A stretch of DNA of 64,000 nucleotides from Symsagittifera roscoffensis. Its lineage: Eukaryota > Xenacoelomorpha > Acoela > Convolutidae. The position numbers and the translations under genes were made by a program. The notes under the pieces were generated by a model. It ran no database searches. It saw only the letters and a list, made by a program, of their open reading frames with translations, and was not told the DNA's origin. The stretch covers positions 39,085,858 to 39,149,857 of the forward strand of contig NC_087071.1 in assembly GCF_963678635.1 (NCBI RefSeq), in the 5' to 3' direction. Position 1 is the first letter of the stretch. The number at the start of each line of letters is the position of its first letter. This document shows, in pieces, positions 52,601 through 59,130 of this stretch.

Positions 52601-52876
52601 TCTAATCTTGACTTAATATCCGGTATGCGATCGACGGGGACGCCGATGGATATTTTTGTCCGGGGAGTGGGGGTAGGACTTACCCACACTGAAAACCTGA
52701 TAATAAAAAAATTGAGAATAGCAAGAGAAACAGGAGAGTTAGAAGCAGAAACAGGCGAAGAACCTAAGAAACCTGACATAGGCAGGGTGGTTGAGTCATA
52801 TTTTAACTTACCAAATGAATATTCAAGTAACATAATACTAACAGACAGTAATTTCATACTCACAAACAGAACATAA
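43673..52876 (+). CDS. Copy C ORF1: gag-pol polyprotein
   Basis: The start has A at -3 and aligns with copy B. In order (residues): acidic and basic N-terminal region, coiled coil (about 305-424), Gly/Ser/Arg-rich linker (about 440-560), capsid-like domain (about 570-760), CCHC knuckles (about 801 and 853), protease DTG (about 1158), reverse transcriptase with YVDD (about 1645), RNase H, linker with three 22-residue LSGE repeats (about 2121-2187), integrase zinc site (about 2420) and D, D, E (about 2482, 2541, 2579), GPF module (about 2718), charged tail. Gag and pol share one frame. The macro-like module lies next to it and is listed separately. This copy looks damaged. Confidence 0.9.
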   Translation: MSLDKSRIPKRGNSSRKFIPEKQRKTMTDPFVDWIKRSRSDKEETVSGRMVETRSQKTSEERRELLEVEVNTDHTMNDNQEVNGLEGGGRRLASESTPVEQGQDFATSTGTLDREEMSELSDISTEVAATRRSPTDNTMMASGTGKQTTSSSFSERMKNTFGNIFPFSMGGGAGNDGESQEDEEDEEEQGDFGSQVSLNSSIQESEAHEGRETGTMDKFGVVTTISKEANTPGQSKDFAIRTSSEPQPGESRTRGLGNALMDPEINNEKTLKQRVKARISTSTKLPGTDRVTPPLVTPLMDNGAALEEALNNIVGSLGEQNEQMSIRMSELERAVHIERESLREEINRNRQEVGRSEKRLKERTDEHMTRNLSRMTREAEQRELRLRADMEKLRIQQEQSLGTLDTKIDAMMERRTQAIMDRLDGLPCSKSGPKVGEPNSGGPSRESMVNFNEHQRRKTYGSTRGRGSSSGYTTRGNTAWGPNSRANSTGNRQTSNERPTQSTHATGRSDSGNRGHASPRRSHMGQAGNAHGDSDCRDAPHTEPSTRCEDTQAGHSRDATAMATAFEPLNRSLETFLTRLSRTNERSEKSRRVFKKPRCYKDESDGCIDTWIEVMKLHFEEEDLSERQECSALTSNLEGTALNCVMAKKQYQRDTAEKIFEILLNRFGSGLQGHQAMMRFEKRRQREDETIDKFLDDLEMLRRRSQPDESNRRMNLAVASKFINGVKNDELRTMLATQYTPLSTNAPTPEELRLKSKEYLLLKPPSRSGYYKNNYGNFNNGPANQGNNWYKPRDDMDKRRSCANCSSTDHHVSACPTYKQGMKAIGFSLEDEDASELDHEDFMRGVIAKFGPRCFFCNLEGHFKSDCPQFWDAVADIKHPRHEEALSGVKASKARLLSEAEARRKDKPQELVAKKMQAVIEEAREPEPATAADDFKIDYRAAARDAINRVQQELVTKEIEQKVKLELENEKLQEQLNTFEATEFEETKTPSSLDMKLKVISGRRFGMMPQGSKIQSIISVAGHQVIRNLSEPSEFTLMHLDTYADYLRQVEPRTESRAVRALLTTGGPRMKKLHGRYLEVYGPYQVMLNVDGISIYTRTYVTTDDDQMGQIYLGEEELKVRKIGHDAMMEQDAVHIGYEADVTAHLLDTNGTKIGVTGLLDTGAVVSVMPIKTWERMGFTREDLIPTNLRLAAANRGAIYVAGRTPITVLHMGGRDLWMSFLVVENLDDADQFILGRDFVRNFDVMIDLNNGLIRIRNPDRKYVKRPINRIITDENKVPVFLDRKVKLKPGQAVVAIFRMRNLNSLSDSKQVCLVPNPNSQSSVILGRSFSVTRNGLCVSVLLNTLDTTVSIQRGKKLGYALPMRTDYEETQNLKKYSVKDCPYHANKDKILKRINELKSIHKLFSMKSETDDGLSSCSNFPKRPSSYELDTDKPVLPEIEHLKGKIGEGDFEKLRDLLNRNADVFSKHKADIGCCNFVEHEIELEEGAVPHREGARRMTPHKSEACRAEIEMLLEYDMIEPSKSPWACGVVMAKKKGGQLRFCCDFRYLNAVTIKDAYPIPRIDESLSKLGDAKFFTTLDLGSAFWQVPLRKKDREKTGFACELGLYQWKRMPFDLCNATATFQRLMAQALTRVTKKYGNLVMCYVDDVVIATPTLEDHIDRLDEVFGCMKRAGLKCKPSKCEILRDSIKYLGRMVDRHGVRPDPEAAEAVLTWKAPRTDTQLLSFLGFANYYREFIKGYAHKVYPMQKLMRNKGKKFEWNDEAQVAFENIKRELCEAPVLGMPTEKGMYVLDTDASVVAISGILHQEQEWNGRTVLRPIAYGSKVLSDTEMKYGAPKAEMFAVVTFVEKYRAYLGSAPFKLRVDNRALSWLKTYSMDQSYIGRWIVRLDGYHMIIEHRMRDKHQNADSLSKKTEFYERLEQKQANQAEIKDGFSFLDKETYEALPLTRWLDKSGHPIPGYPELPVEKAAEIKILSKKDPVPLDLLLRSNLVQQELSRMNINSLSLLDKTVQVTPQVMRMLGGLLEREVARDDPEWTAAVASLTVSEKVKIMPSRRQLEENERDCRTIVQQLVSSIPQEILTSTSYGQKEQGSSKRKKTVTFVDQDKEGKKVEQNRLQDYLSGETNDEKNQRSQDQHPGQENLSGESEIDEVIPDEKQDLEQKVLSGEFRWMQRKHRHDLEERAVSSTTSSTDDNSGSSGMDTYSDRNSSSGSELSELAIHTLLVETRARDLDSEVYQDPDSDRYLIPSERVFDNAADDLETIAVSKRSISLLPQKEVVRTDLQPFEQETQPLAKIWCVKMEEDTHQPNELNSQMRVMKTYLKARYRLSDLLRAQKNDRMTSNLKRWIENGAPDKGDLEEDSYRILRQYFMQKEGRLYLNKDGIVACRRREEDKVLYKYNAIVLPQLSQTELLFRSHDQMGHQGIDKVYQRILKRFEWPGMKKACEKWVTACLSCQQVKDPRKLRFPLQSLESSEFNEVVQIDHQKICMTDSGYNQVLVMIDHFTKYAEAVPCITASAEETCDHLINTWIARHGCPMTFQSDNGTAFVGELTKELMRRSQVAKAHSTTYHPQTNGLVERQNRTLVTMLRVYCSRYMTDWDRYLPQVMGAYNSTQHSTTGVSPHMMLTGHEKSLPLTFFYPEYEGKKTSPQVYVRDVIRRQQELNDLCRRNTQQAQARQRKRFDKKAAGAKAYLVGDYVWVFQNVIPPKGTKKLLKKWRGPFMITEEHQEGRFYRLSTGRAAHYENIKPHNPSTEDWCIPADMEEGDYLMMDPACEVNEKGTREKNDGNEVVEEGTDTPLDLDPNEQIEADDETLPYAEEDWQDPEQIEVPKNLEPDLPFTMRTRQKDGTRPRKKYNPYGDDFVVDRIDLKKIVEEVVGLEEITVSQDIDIVDDHNDEWVDDWSKPEVEFDDEQQQSNEQDLTNLRVLEWLNEMTSDPKKTSVTIQDVDRESAKYIKTERDDPSWAAQEGQLLIPASNLDLISGMRSTGTPMDIFVRGVGVGLTHTENLIIKKLRIARETGELEAETGEEPKKPDIGRVVESYFNLPNEYSSNIILTDSNFILTNRT
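50036..50233 (+). repeat. Three 66-bp in-frame repeats with PPT core
   Basis: TTGTCCGGGGAG at 50036 and 50102, and TTGTCAGGGGAG at 50168, are exactly 66 bp (22 aa) apart. All encode L-S-G-E. The residues between the cores are not conserved between units. Confidence 0.88.
52653..52687 (+). promoter_or_regulatory. Internal polypurine tract of copy C
   Basis: T5, GTCCGGGGAGTGGGGGTAGG, ACTTACCCAC: identical to the copy A block at 7146-7180. TCGACGGGGACG lies upstream in both copies. Confidence 0.7.
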
Positions 52877-52901
52877 TTTCATACTAACAATCACCGCAGA
52901 C

Positions 52902-53282
52902 ATGAGTTTTAAGACAGCGTTAGCGGCAGACTTTAAGAGAGAATACAAAAACGTGGAATTCCTTTGGAAGCAAAGACCAGGGATAGGGGGCGTAGCAGCC
53001 TTACCTCCGGCGGTGTCGCAGATACCGGGAAAGTACTTATGCTTCTTGGTAACGAGGGCGACAGAGAAGCAGCACGTGGACCCAGAAAACCTAGTCTTGT
53101 CTTTGACGAGGCTGAGGGACTTCCTTGTGGATATAGACGTGAAGGAGCTCTCGCTTCCAGTGTACGATCCAAACAGAGGAAGACTGCATCCTCGGGAACT
53201 GTACGCGCTTGTACACGTGATATTCTCTGATACAAACATACAAGTATATCTACATAAGAAATATTACTTAAGTATAGGCTGA
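52902..53282 (+). CDS. Copy C macro-like module (C-terminal part of ORF1 region)
   Basis: The 126 residues match the end of the copy A polyprotein. The order G-K-Y-L-C-F-L-V-T, L-S-L-T-R-L-R-D-F-L, L-S-L-P-V-Y-D-P-N-R-G and V-I-F-S-D-T-N-I-Q-V-Y-L agrees with the TARG1/OARD1 macro fold. It is a part of a damaged copy. Confidence 0.65.
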   Translation: MSFKTALAADFKREYKNVEFLWKQRPGIGGVAALPPAVSQIPGKYLCFLVTRATEKQHVDPENLVLSLTRLRDFLVDIDVKELSLPVYDPNRGRLHPRELYALVHVIFSDTNIQVYLHKKYYLSIG

Positions 53283-53672
53283 GTGAAGTGCGAAAGAGTG
53301 TTAGGCCAAAGATTAAGTTGCGTGTAATATGTGATATGTGTGTTATGTTATGCTTTGTGTTAGGTTATTAAGATCATGGGTAAGTAGGGGTTAGTGACCA
53401 TGAACAACCGAATGACGATCTTGGGAATAGATCCAAAGTTTGGACTGTCCAATCTTAGGTCGAATTCCAAAATTTTAGAAACCAATTGATTTTAACAAAT
53501 TTTAGGATAAATATCCTTTTATCTGAACTGTTTTAAGCAAATTTTAACGATATATGTTATGGTGAAACTGACAAGTGTGACATTCGTGATTTCTTTTCTA
53601 GATCCTGATTGATCATTTAAATTACTCACTTGAGTCAAAGAATCGAATCAAATCAAACTTGAAAAGAATAGA
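53283..53672 (+). other. ORF1-ORF2 gap of copy C
   Basis: This is AT-rich and non-coding. It contains the candidate acceptor at 53588-53601, and nothing else that I can support. Confidence 0.7.
53588..53601 (+). promoter_or_regulatory. Candidate 3' splice acceptor upstream of copy C ORF2
   Basis: GATTTCTTTTCTAG is followed by ATCCTGATTGATC, shared with copy B. The ORF2 ATG is 72 bases downstream of the AG. Confidence 0.6.
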
Positions 53673-56438
53673 ATGGACAACTTCAACCTGGATGAATTGA
53701 TGGACCTGGCAGAAGCATATGTAGGACCGATGGTTGATGCGATCTATCGTCGGCTGATCGAACGAGACTTCGCTCTGGAGGACCCAGAGGTAGTCATGTT
53801 GCTGACCGCCCTGATCAACATCTTGGGGCACGACAACCGTGGGGACCGCCCCACGGAAGTCCTGTTGATGGCAGCATATGGAGAAAGAGGAGTGCTAGAC
53901 CGCCCGAACATGAGAGTGATGAGGTGGAGAAACGGGGCTCTCTCAGGGAGTGACTTGGCGAATGAGCCTGGATTGGGAAGTTCTAGGACTTACCGACCAG
54001 GTGAGATGCCAATGCCCTCTAAGCCTAAACCTGGGTTGACGAGAATGCATCGGGAGATGAACAGCGAGGCGACCTCGTCTGGTTCACAACTGAGAGCAGC
54101 TGTGCCACCAAAGAGGGCGAAAGTAACACAGAAGGTTCAGACGAACCAAACCATACAAGATCTGGACGAGATGAACGATCAGCTGAGAAGCACGAAGAAG
54201 GAGCTGGACGAGATGACCAGAAGCATGCTCCAGATGGAGGAAGATCGGGACATGTGGAGAAAGTTGTTTGAAGACTGCAACAAAAAGCAGGGTCAAGAGA
54301 TCGAACGCTTAAGGCAGGAATACAAAGAGCGATCGGATCAGGTGGCGTTGACAACGGCCGTGGAGAAAGTGATACCTGCAAGGGATATTCCTCGTGGGCA
54401 GTCCCCGATGGAGCTCTTGACGCCTCGAGAAATGAGTCAAACAACGGAGACACGACCTCCAGCAGAGACAAATCGAGTAACGATCCCGGATCCTAGTGAC
54501 ACCTTGGGTGACCCCGTCGTAGAACAGACAGTGAGGAAACTGATAGAGACAGCTGGACGACTGGTCGCTAACAAGAATGCGCCAGGTTCCGGGGTGACTG
54601 CACCCTATGGAACGATTGACGATACGGGCAGAGTACAACTCTCCCAGACCGTGATCAGACAAGGGATAAGTGACGTGACACCACTCATGGGGAGCTCGAG
54701 AATCCCTGAGAGGAAAGTACGAAAGATGCCAGCGAAGAAAGTGTCTCGTGTAATAGACGTGCAGAAGAATAATCAATTGAAGTATAATTTCACGGGAGTT
54801 CCGGAGACAGATCCGAGGGCCTGCTTCAATCGAGCTACCTGGAGCCCGGCTGTGAACCTGCAGCAACCACCACTCGGGACATTTCACCTGATATTGGGAG
54901 AGTGTTTAGTCAGAGTGCTGTCGAATTTGAGGACCTCGTGGGTCACCACGGTGATGGCCTTTGGAGGTGCGACGATAGCCCAATTATATCGGATGGTGGA
55001 ACTGATGAATCCAGGGAAGATTCCCAATGTGATGATCTTAGTTGGGACGAATGACATCTCCAGAGGATCAGACGAGCAGGAAGCACTGTGGGAGTCAATG
55101 ATGGTGTGTTTGTTCACTACCCTCTGGCAGAAGTTCAGTTGCGCGGTACTGACCGTTTGCACTGTGCCAATGAATACGAGAAGCCTGACAGCATCAGGAA
55201 GGAGGCACAACGAGGGAGTCATGAGATGGAACAACATCCTGAGGAACCTAGCAAATCGAAATGCCGGAAGGATGATCCTCATTGACATTGAACATGAGTT
55301 GAGAGCCATGGATCAGGCCAGACTGACCACGGATGGCATCCACTTCGACAGTATCGAAGGACGAGCTTGGTTGAATCGAGTCTTCCAAGAACGATTGGAG
55401 GAGCTGGAAGCAGAACTTTTTGACACAGGAGTGCTGAAGGAAGGGGGAACGGTGAGTGATGCGGTAATTACCACCTTTGTGCCTCCTAGCCTGGAAACAC
55501 GCCTGGGTACGGTCCCAGCCGTCACGAATTACCGGCAACAAAGCTCCAGCGAACCAGGTCGAAGAACAGACGTGCAGGATCGGTTGGGAGAAGCACCGAT
55601 GAGGAGAACAATTCATCCTAGGAGAAGGATAGGACCTGTCAACCAACCAATCGAAGAAGTAGCCGGCAAATCTAGATCGGACACTAGATCGGAGACGACG
55701 AGTACCAGTCGAGAGGAAAGACCGAGCAGAGGCTCATTGTTGTGGTCGAGGTCCATACCGTCTCCTTGGCATATATACAAAGACGAACTAATGAAGCTGG
55801 ATCTCCAGAGAGTAAGCTTCATCGAAGATGCAAGGAGGATGTTGAATGGAGCGACGCTATCCGTCAGCAAATTGTACTCGATAACCGGCGTAGACTGGTT
55901 GATAGCCGCTAGCATAAATTTCAGCTCCACGACGGCCTTGAGATTTGCTGATTTGGAGGGACTGCCCTCTAACAACACGATGGGACCAGTGAATGCAAGA
56001 CCGTTGCAAGATGTGAGGTTGAACCATGATGAGGGGAATCGTGAAGAGAGACCAGGTAAATTCCTGACGGCGAGAGCACCGATTGGACAACACGTGAAGA
56101 TATTCAGACAGCTGACGACACCACCTGGTCATGTGAAGGAGAGAGTGTACCCAAAACTAGTGAACCAAGATGGTGATGCCCAGAGATATGGCGGATTGAC
56201 AGCGATAAAGAAAGATGAGACCATCTTCGCCGCCTATGACAAAGCAGAGATGAGGAAGGCCAAAATCATGGTTGTAGCGAATTCAGAGTTCGTGTACACC
56301 TCCAAGTCTTTGTTTTGGCCGGACGTCATAATGTTGGCCGCGGTTGACCTAGACCTATTGCAATCAGTGTCTTTGGCTATAGGGGTAAAGGCAGACAGAA
56401 ATGAACCCAATTACGATTGTGTTTGCTGGCATCAATGA
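53673..56438 (+). CDS. Copy C ORF2, N-terminal part with SGNH/GDSL-like domain
   Basis: The 921 residues begin in a good context (A at -3, G at +4). A shared N-terminal domain (about 1-115), a coiled coil (about 165-225) and an SGNH-type domain (about 405-565) with G-T-N-D near 458 and T-D-G-I-H-F near 553 are visible. It extends through the linker to the start of the second SGNH-like unit. It is a part of the ORF2 region in a damaged copy. Confidence 0.76.
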   Translation: MDNFNLDELMDLAEAYVGPMVDAIYRRLIERDFALEDPEVVMLLTALINILGHDNRGDRPTEVLLMAAYGERGVLDRPNMRVMRWRNGALSGSDLANEPGLGSSRTYRPGEMPMPSKPKPGLTRMHREMNSEATSSGSQLRAAVPPKRAKVTQKVQTNQTIQDLDEMNDQLRSTKKELDEMTRSMLQMEEDRDMWRKLFEDCNKKQGQEIERLRQEYKERSDQVALTTAVEKVIPARDIPRGQSPMELLTPREMSQTTETRPPAETNRVTIPDPSDTLGDPVVEQTVRKLIETAGRLVANKNAPGSGVTAPYGTIDDTGRVQLSQTVIRQGISDVTPLMGSSRIPERKVRKMPAKKVSRVIDVQKNNQLKYNFTGVPETDPRACFNRATWSPAVNLQQPPLGTFHLILGECLVRVLSNLRTSWVTTVMAFGGATIAQLYRMVELMNPGKIPNVMILVGTNDISRGSDEQEALWESMMVCLFTTLWQKFSCAVLTVCTVPMNTRSLTASGRRHNEGVMRWNNILRNLANRNAGRMILIDIEHELRAMDQARLTTDGIHFDSIEGRAWLNRVFQERLEELEAELFDTGVLKEGGTVSDAVITTFVPPSLETRLGTVPAVTNYRQQSSSEPGRRTDVQDRLGEAPMRRTIHPRRRIGPVNQPIEEVAGKSRSDTRSETTSTSREERPSRGSLLWSRSIPSPWHIYKDELMKLDLQRVSFIEDARRMLNGATLSVSKLYSITGVDWLIAASINFSSTTALRFADLEGLPSNNTMGPVNARPLQDVRLNHDEGNREERPGKFLTARAPIGQHVKIFRQLTTPPGHVKERVYPKLVNQDGDAQRYGGLTAIKKDETIFAAYDKAEMRKAKIMVVANSEFVYTSKSLFWPDVIMLAAVDLDLLQSVSLAIGVKADRNEPNYDCVCWHQ
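55019..55613 (+). repeat. Source-like copy of 0.59-kb internal duplication
   Basis: About 99% identical to 61593-62186 (a handful of differences). It covers the GTND to DGIHF half of the SGNH domain and the linker after it. This position matches the other copies, so it is the original place. Confidence 0.93.
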
Positions 56439-59130
56439 CCATCTACACAGTAGAGGTTTTCTGAGCAGGCTCAGAGATCCTGCAACAGCAGAAAACGCAG
56501 TATGGCCAGCAATAAAAGACATCCTGGAGTCGATGGGTGAAGTGGTGGATGCGACGAAGGAGGGGTCATTCAATAAAGTGGCGTTGAGAGTAGTATTCGC
56601 GTTGTCTCCGGGATATGCACATCTCCCGGATGGACTGAAGTTTGTGTATACAATGGTAGCCTTACTTTCGGAAGGAAAATATGATGTGATCATATCGGCC
56701 CCGAATCGCATGATAGAATTGGAGAACCTGAGGCCACTTAAGGCTGAACTGCCTGCAGTATGGTCAGATATCTCAAACGCGATGAGAGGATTCAAGGACC
56801 ACGCGCTACACATGTTAGTGTTGGACGAAGTGCTGGGGTTGGAACTGTCCAACTTCAGTCGGCAACTCAAACTGAAACCGGGAATAGACGACGACCATCG
56901 AGTGATCACGGCAATGTCCAACGACTTATGGTTCCGAGCAATGGAAGTGGCGAGTGAAGACACAAGAAGAAAAAACTCACTAGAGACGAGAGCTCATCTG
57001 GAGGCGATGGTTCTGAGAACCAAGCCGGAAGCCAACCAGTGGCTACACCTGAATCCTAGAGTAGCGGCATTGGGTGCAGATGCTTTTCAGCAAGGCCCCG
57101 TAATGATCACGAAGATACATGCCTACTTGTTGAAGGAGGTGAACCTGGCGGAAAATGCCGGAGAAAAGACCGCTGAGTTTGTGAACAGAATGTGTCAGAT
57201 TACTCTGGAAACCTTCTGGACTCAGGAAGTGAAGGGACAGGAGGGATTTGAAAGGACAGACAGCATGCTAGAAGGGTTGGGAGCCGGATGGACCGCGTCC
57301 TTCTTGGCAAAAGTTTACCCAAAAGTCTCGCACTATTTGATAAAAGAATTCCTCCAAGCAGTAGTGAGAGTATCGATAGTGGAATTAATAGCCTTGTTCG
57401 TGACATTCGGAGCGGAGAGTTTCGTGAAAGGACCGGCGATACTGCTTACGGATGGAATACAGAACCTGCGACTAGACGGACTTCTGACATTGATCGCAAT
57501 AACCCACGGAAACTTGGGAGGACTAATGAAACTGGCACGTTGTCGAGAGCAGATGAAAGAGAGAGTAAGGAACCTGGATATGAAGAAATCCACGGACTCG
57601 TGGAACAAAATAAGAGACCTGAGACACACTCTTATCCAGTATCTCTTGCAGCAAAACCGCTTTGGAACCGGAGAAGATGAGACAATTGAAAGAGAGGAAG
57701 ATGTTAGACGACATGTTGGAGGCATGCCGCTATTAACGGACTTGAGCTTAGCTATGAGAACCGATCCCTTGGCGCTGATCAGAGGAGTCACGGAGTTCGT
57801 GACAGTGATCTATGGACCAGCAGTCACGTTTGCATTCCCTGACGTTAAAGTGGAAACATATAGGAGGTCGGTGCTGCACCTGAACCTCATATCGGCAGTG
57901 GACGGTAGTACACTGAACTGGTGTGAGCAGAACACATTGCGGGAACTCATGAGTGAAGATCTGTTGTTTGCGAAGATATCAGAGCCAGAAATGACGATCA
58001 TCAATTTTGACGATCACTTCCGTGACCGCATGGGAGAAGTAGAAAGAGGACACATCGAGGTGTTTCCAAAGCTTTGGAATCTGAGACCCTGTGACAAAAC
58101 GAATGGTGAAATAACCAGAGTGCCTCGTCTCACTGCAGCATACCACAAGGTGAGAGAAGAAACGAAGGACTGGGGCGATTACAAGAAGCTACCGGAGGCA
58201 ATCCCTGAATTCCCTATAATAAGAAGGATGTTGCTCGGAGCAGTCTCCGTGGTACAAACTCCTAGGTTGAGAGCATTCGAAACCAATGAAAGGAGAATAG
58301 GGAATTTCGTGGGAACGATGGATCCATACTTCGTAGGGAGAAATGCCGCCGTGTTACAGTACACACGATTTGCATACACGGATCAAGCGACGAGAAGGCG
58401 AATAAGCAACGCTGCTACTCCCAAGCCTGGAAGATTTGATGAGGAATGGAAGGAATTAGGCTTAGCTCCGATGAGAATGAGAGGCAGGACAGAATTGCCT
58501 GAAGCCTCATTAATCCTGACCAGTGTGAAAAAGGAGATGAAAGTGGGAGGAATATTGCAGACGAGGACCTTCCTAGCACCCTTCGGTTGCGAAGAAATCA
58601 AAGTGGTCCATGGAGAAGAGGAAGATAAATCAGCCGGTACATTGCTCATACCGAGATTCCAGGAAGAAGCTGACAATGACGAACAAGGACCATCGAGCTC
58701 GAACAAGGATAAGTCAGAAGGAGATGACGGACAGGGTGGAAGCCGTCAGATTGAAGAACCCATGCAACAAGATCAAGCTGGTGGGGAAGACGACAGGGCA
58801 TCGACAGGAGGAACATCCAGCCTGGATTTCAATATCTTCAGTGATCTTGAGAATAATGCAGACACGTTGGAAACGACTGAGCCAGCGGATGAAGGCATCT
58901 CGACACTGGAACCTCCGTCAGCCTTTGAGGAAATGAAACGGAATTTGCCGGAGAGCAGCTCTCCTGGCAATTCAAGAAATAACGACCAGAGAATCCTCTT
59001 GGAATCACCTCGGAGGAGAAGAATAGAGGCCTCAGCCAGAGTACCTTTCTTGGGAACGCTGCCCGAAGAGGAATGGGAAGTACATCACCGAGACCACGAG
59101 AGTAGGACGGGATGTAAGCTGGACAGATGA
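56401..59130 (+). CDS. Copy C ORF2, middle part with second SGNH-like fold
   Basis: The 909 residues contain A-G-I-N-D-H-L near the start, L-S-P-G-Y near 70 and V-L-D-E-V-L-G-L-E near 140, then the conserved helical region of unknown role and a long acidic, Ser-rich tail (about 740-900). Content and order equal the middle of the copy A protein. It is a part of a damaged copy. Confidence 0.72.
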   Translation: MNPITIVFAGINDHLHSRGFLSRLRDPATAENAVWPAIKDILESMGEVVDATKEGSFNKVALRVVFALSPGYAHLPDGLKFVYTMVALLSEGKYDVIISAPNRMIELENLRPLKAELPAVWSDISNAMRGFKDHALHMLVLDEVLGLELSNFSRQLKLKPGIDDDHRVITAMSNDLWFRAMEVASEDTRRKNSLETRAHLEAMVLRTKPEANQWLHLNPRVAALGADAFQQGPVMITKIHAYLLKEVNLAENAGEKTAEFVNRMCQITLETFWTQEVKGQEGFERTDSMLEGLGAGWTASFLAKVYPKVSHYLIKEFLQAVVRVSIVELIALFVTFGAESFVKGPAILLTDGIQNLRLDGLLTLIAITHGNLGGLMKLARCREQMKERVRNLDMKKSTDSWNKIRDLRHTLIQYLLQQNRFGTGEDETIEREEDVRRHVGGMPLLTDLSLAMRTDPLALIRGVTEFVTVIYGPAVTFAFPDVKVETYRRSVLHLNLISAVDGSTLNWCEQNTLRELMSEDLLFAKISEPEMTIINFDDHFRDRMGEVERGHIEVFPKLWNLRPCDKTNGEITRVPRLTAAYHKVREETKDWGDYKKLPEAIPEFPIIRRMLLGAVSVVQTPRLRAFETNERRIGNFVGTMDPYFVGRNAAVLQYTRFAYTDQATRRRISNAATPKPGRFDEEWKELGLAPMRMRGRTELPEASLILTSVKKEMKVGGILQTRTFLAPFGCEEIKVVHGEEEDKSAGTLLIPRFQEEADNDEQGPSSSNKDKSEGDDGQGGSRQIEEPMQQDQAGGEDDRASTGGTSSLDFNIFSDLENNADTLETTEPADEGISTLEPPSAFEEMKRNLPESSSPGNSRNNDQRILLESPRRRRIEASARVPFLGTLPEEEWEVHHRDHESRTGCKLDR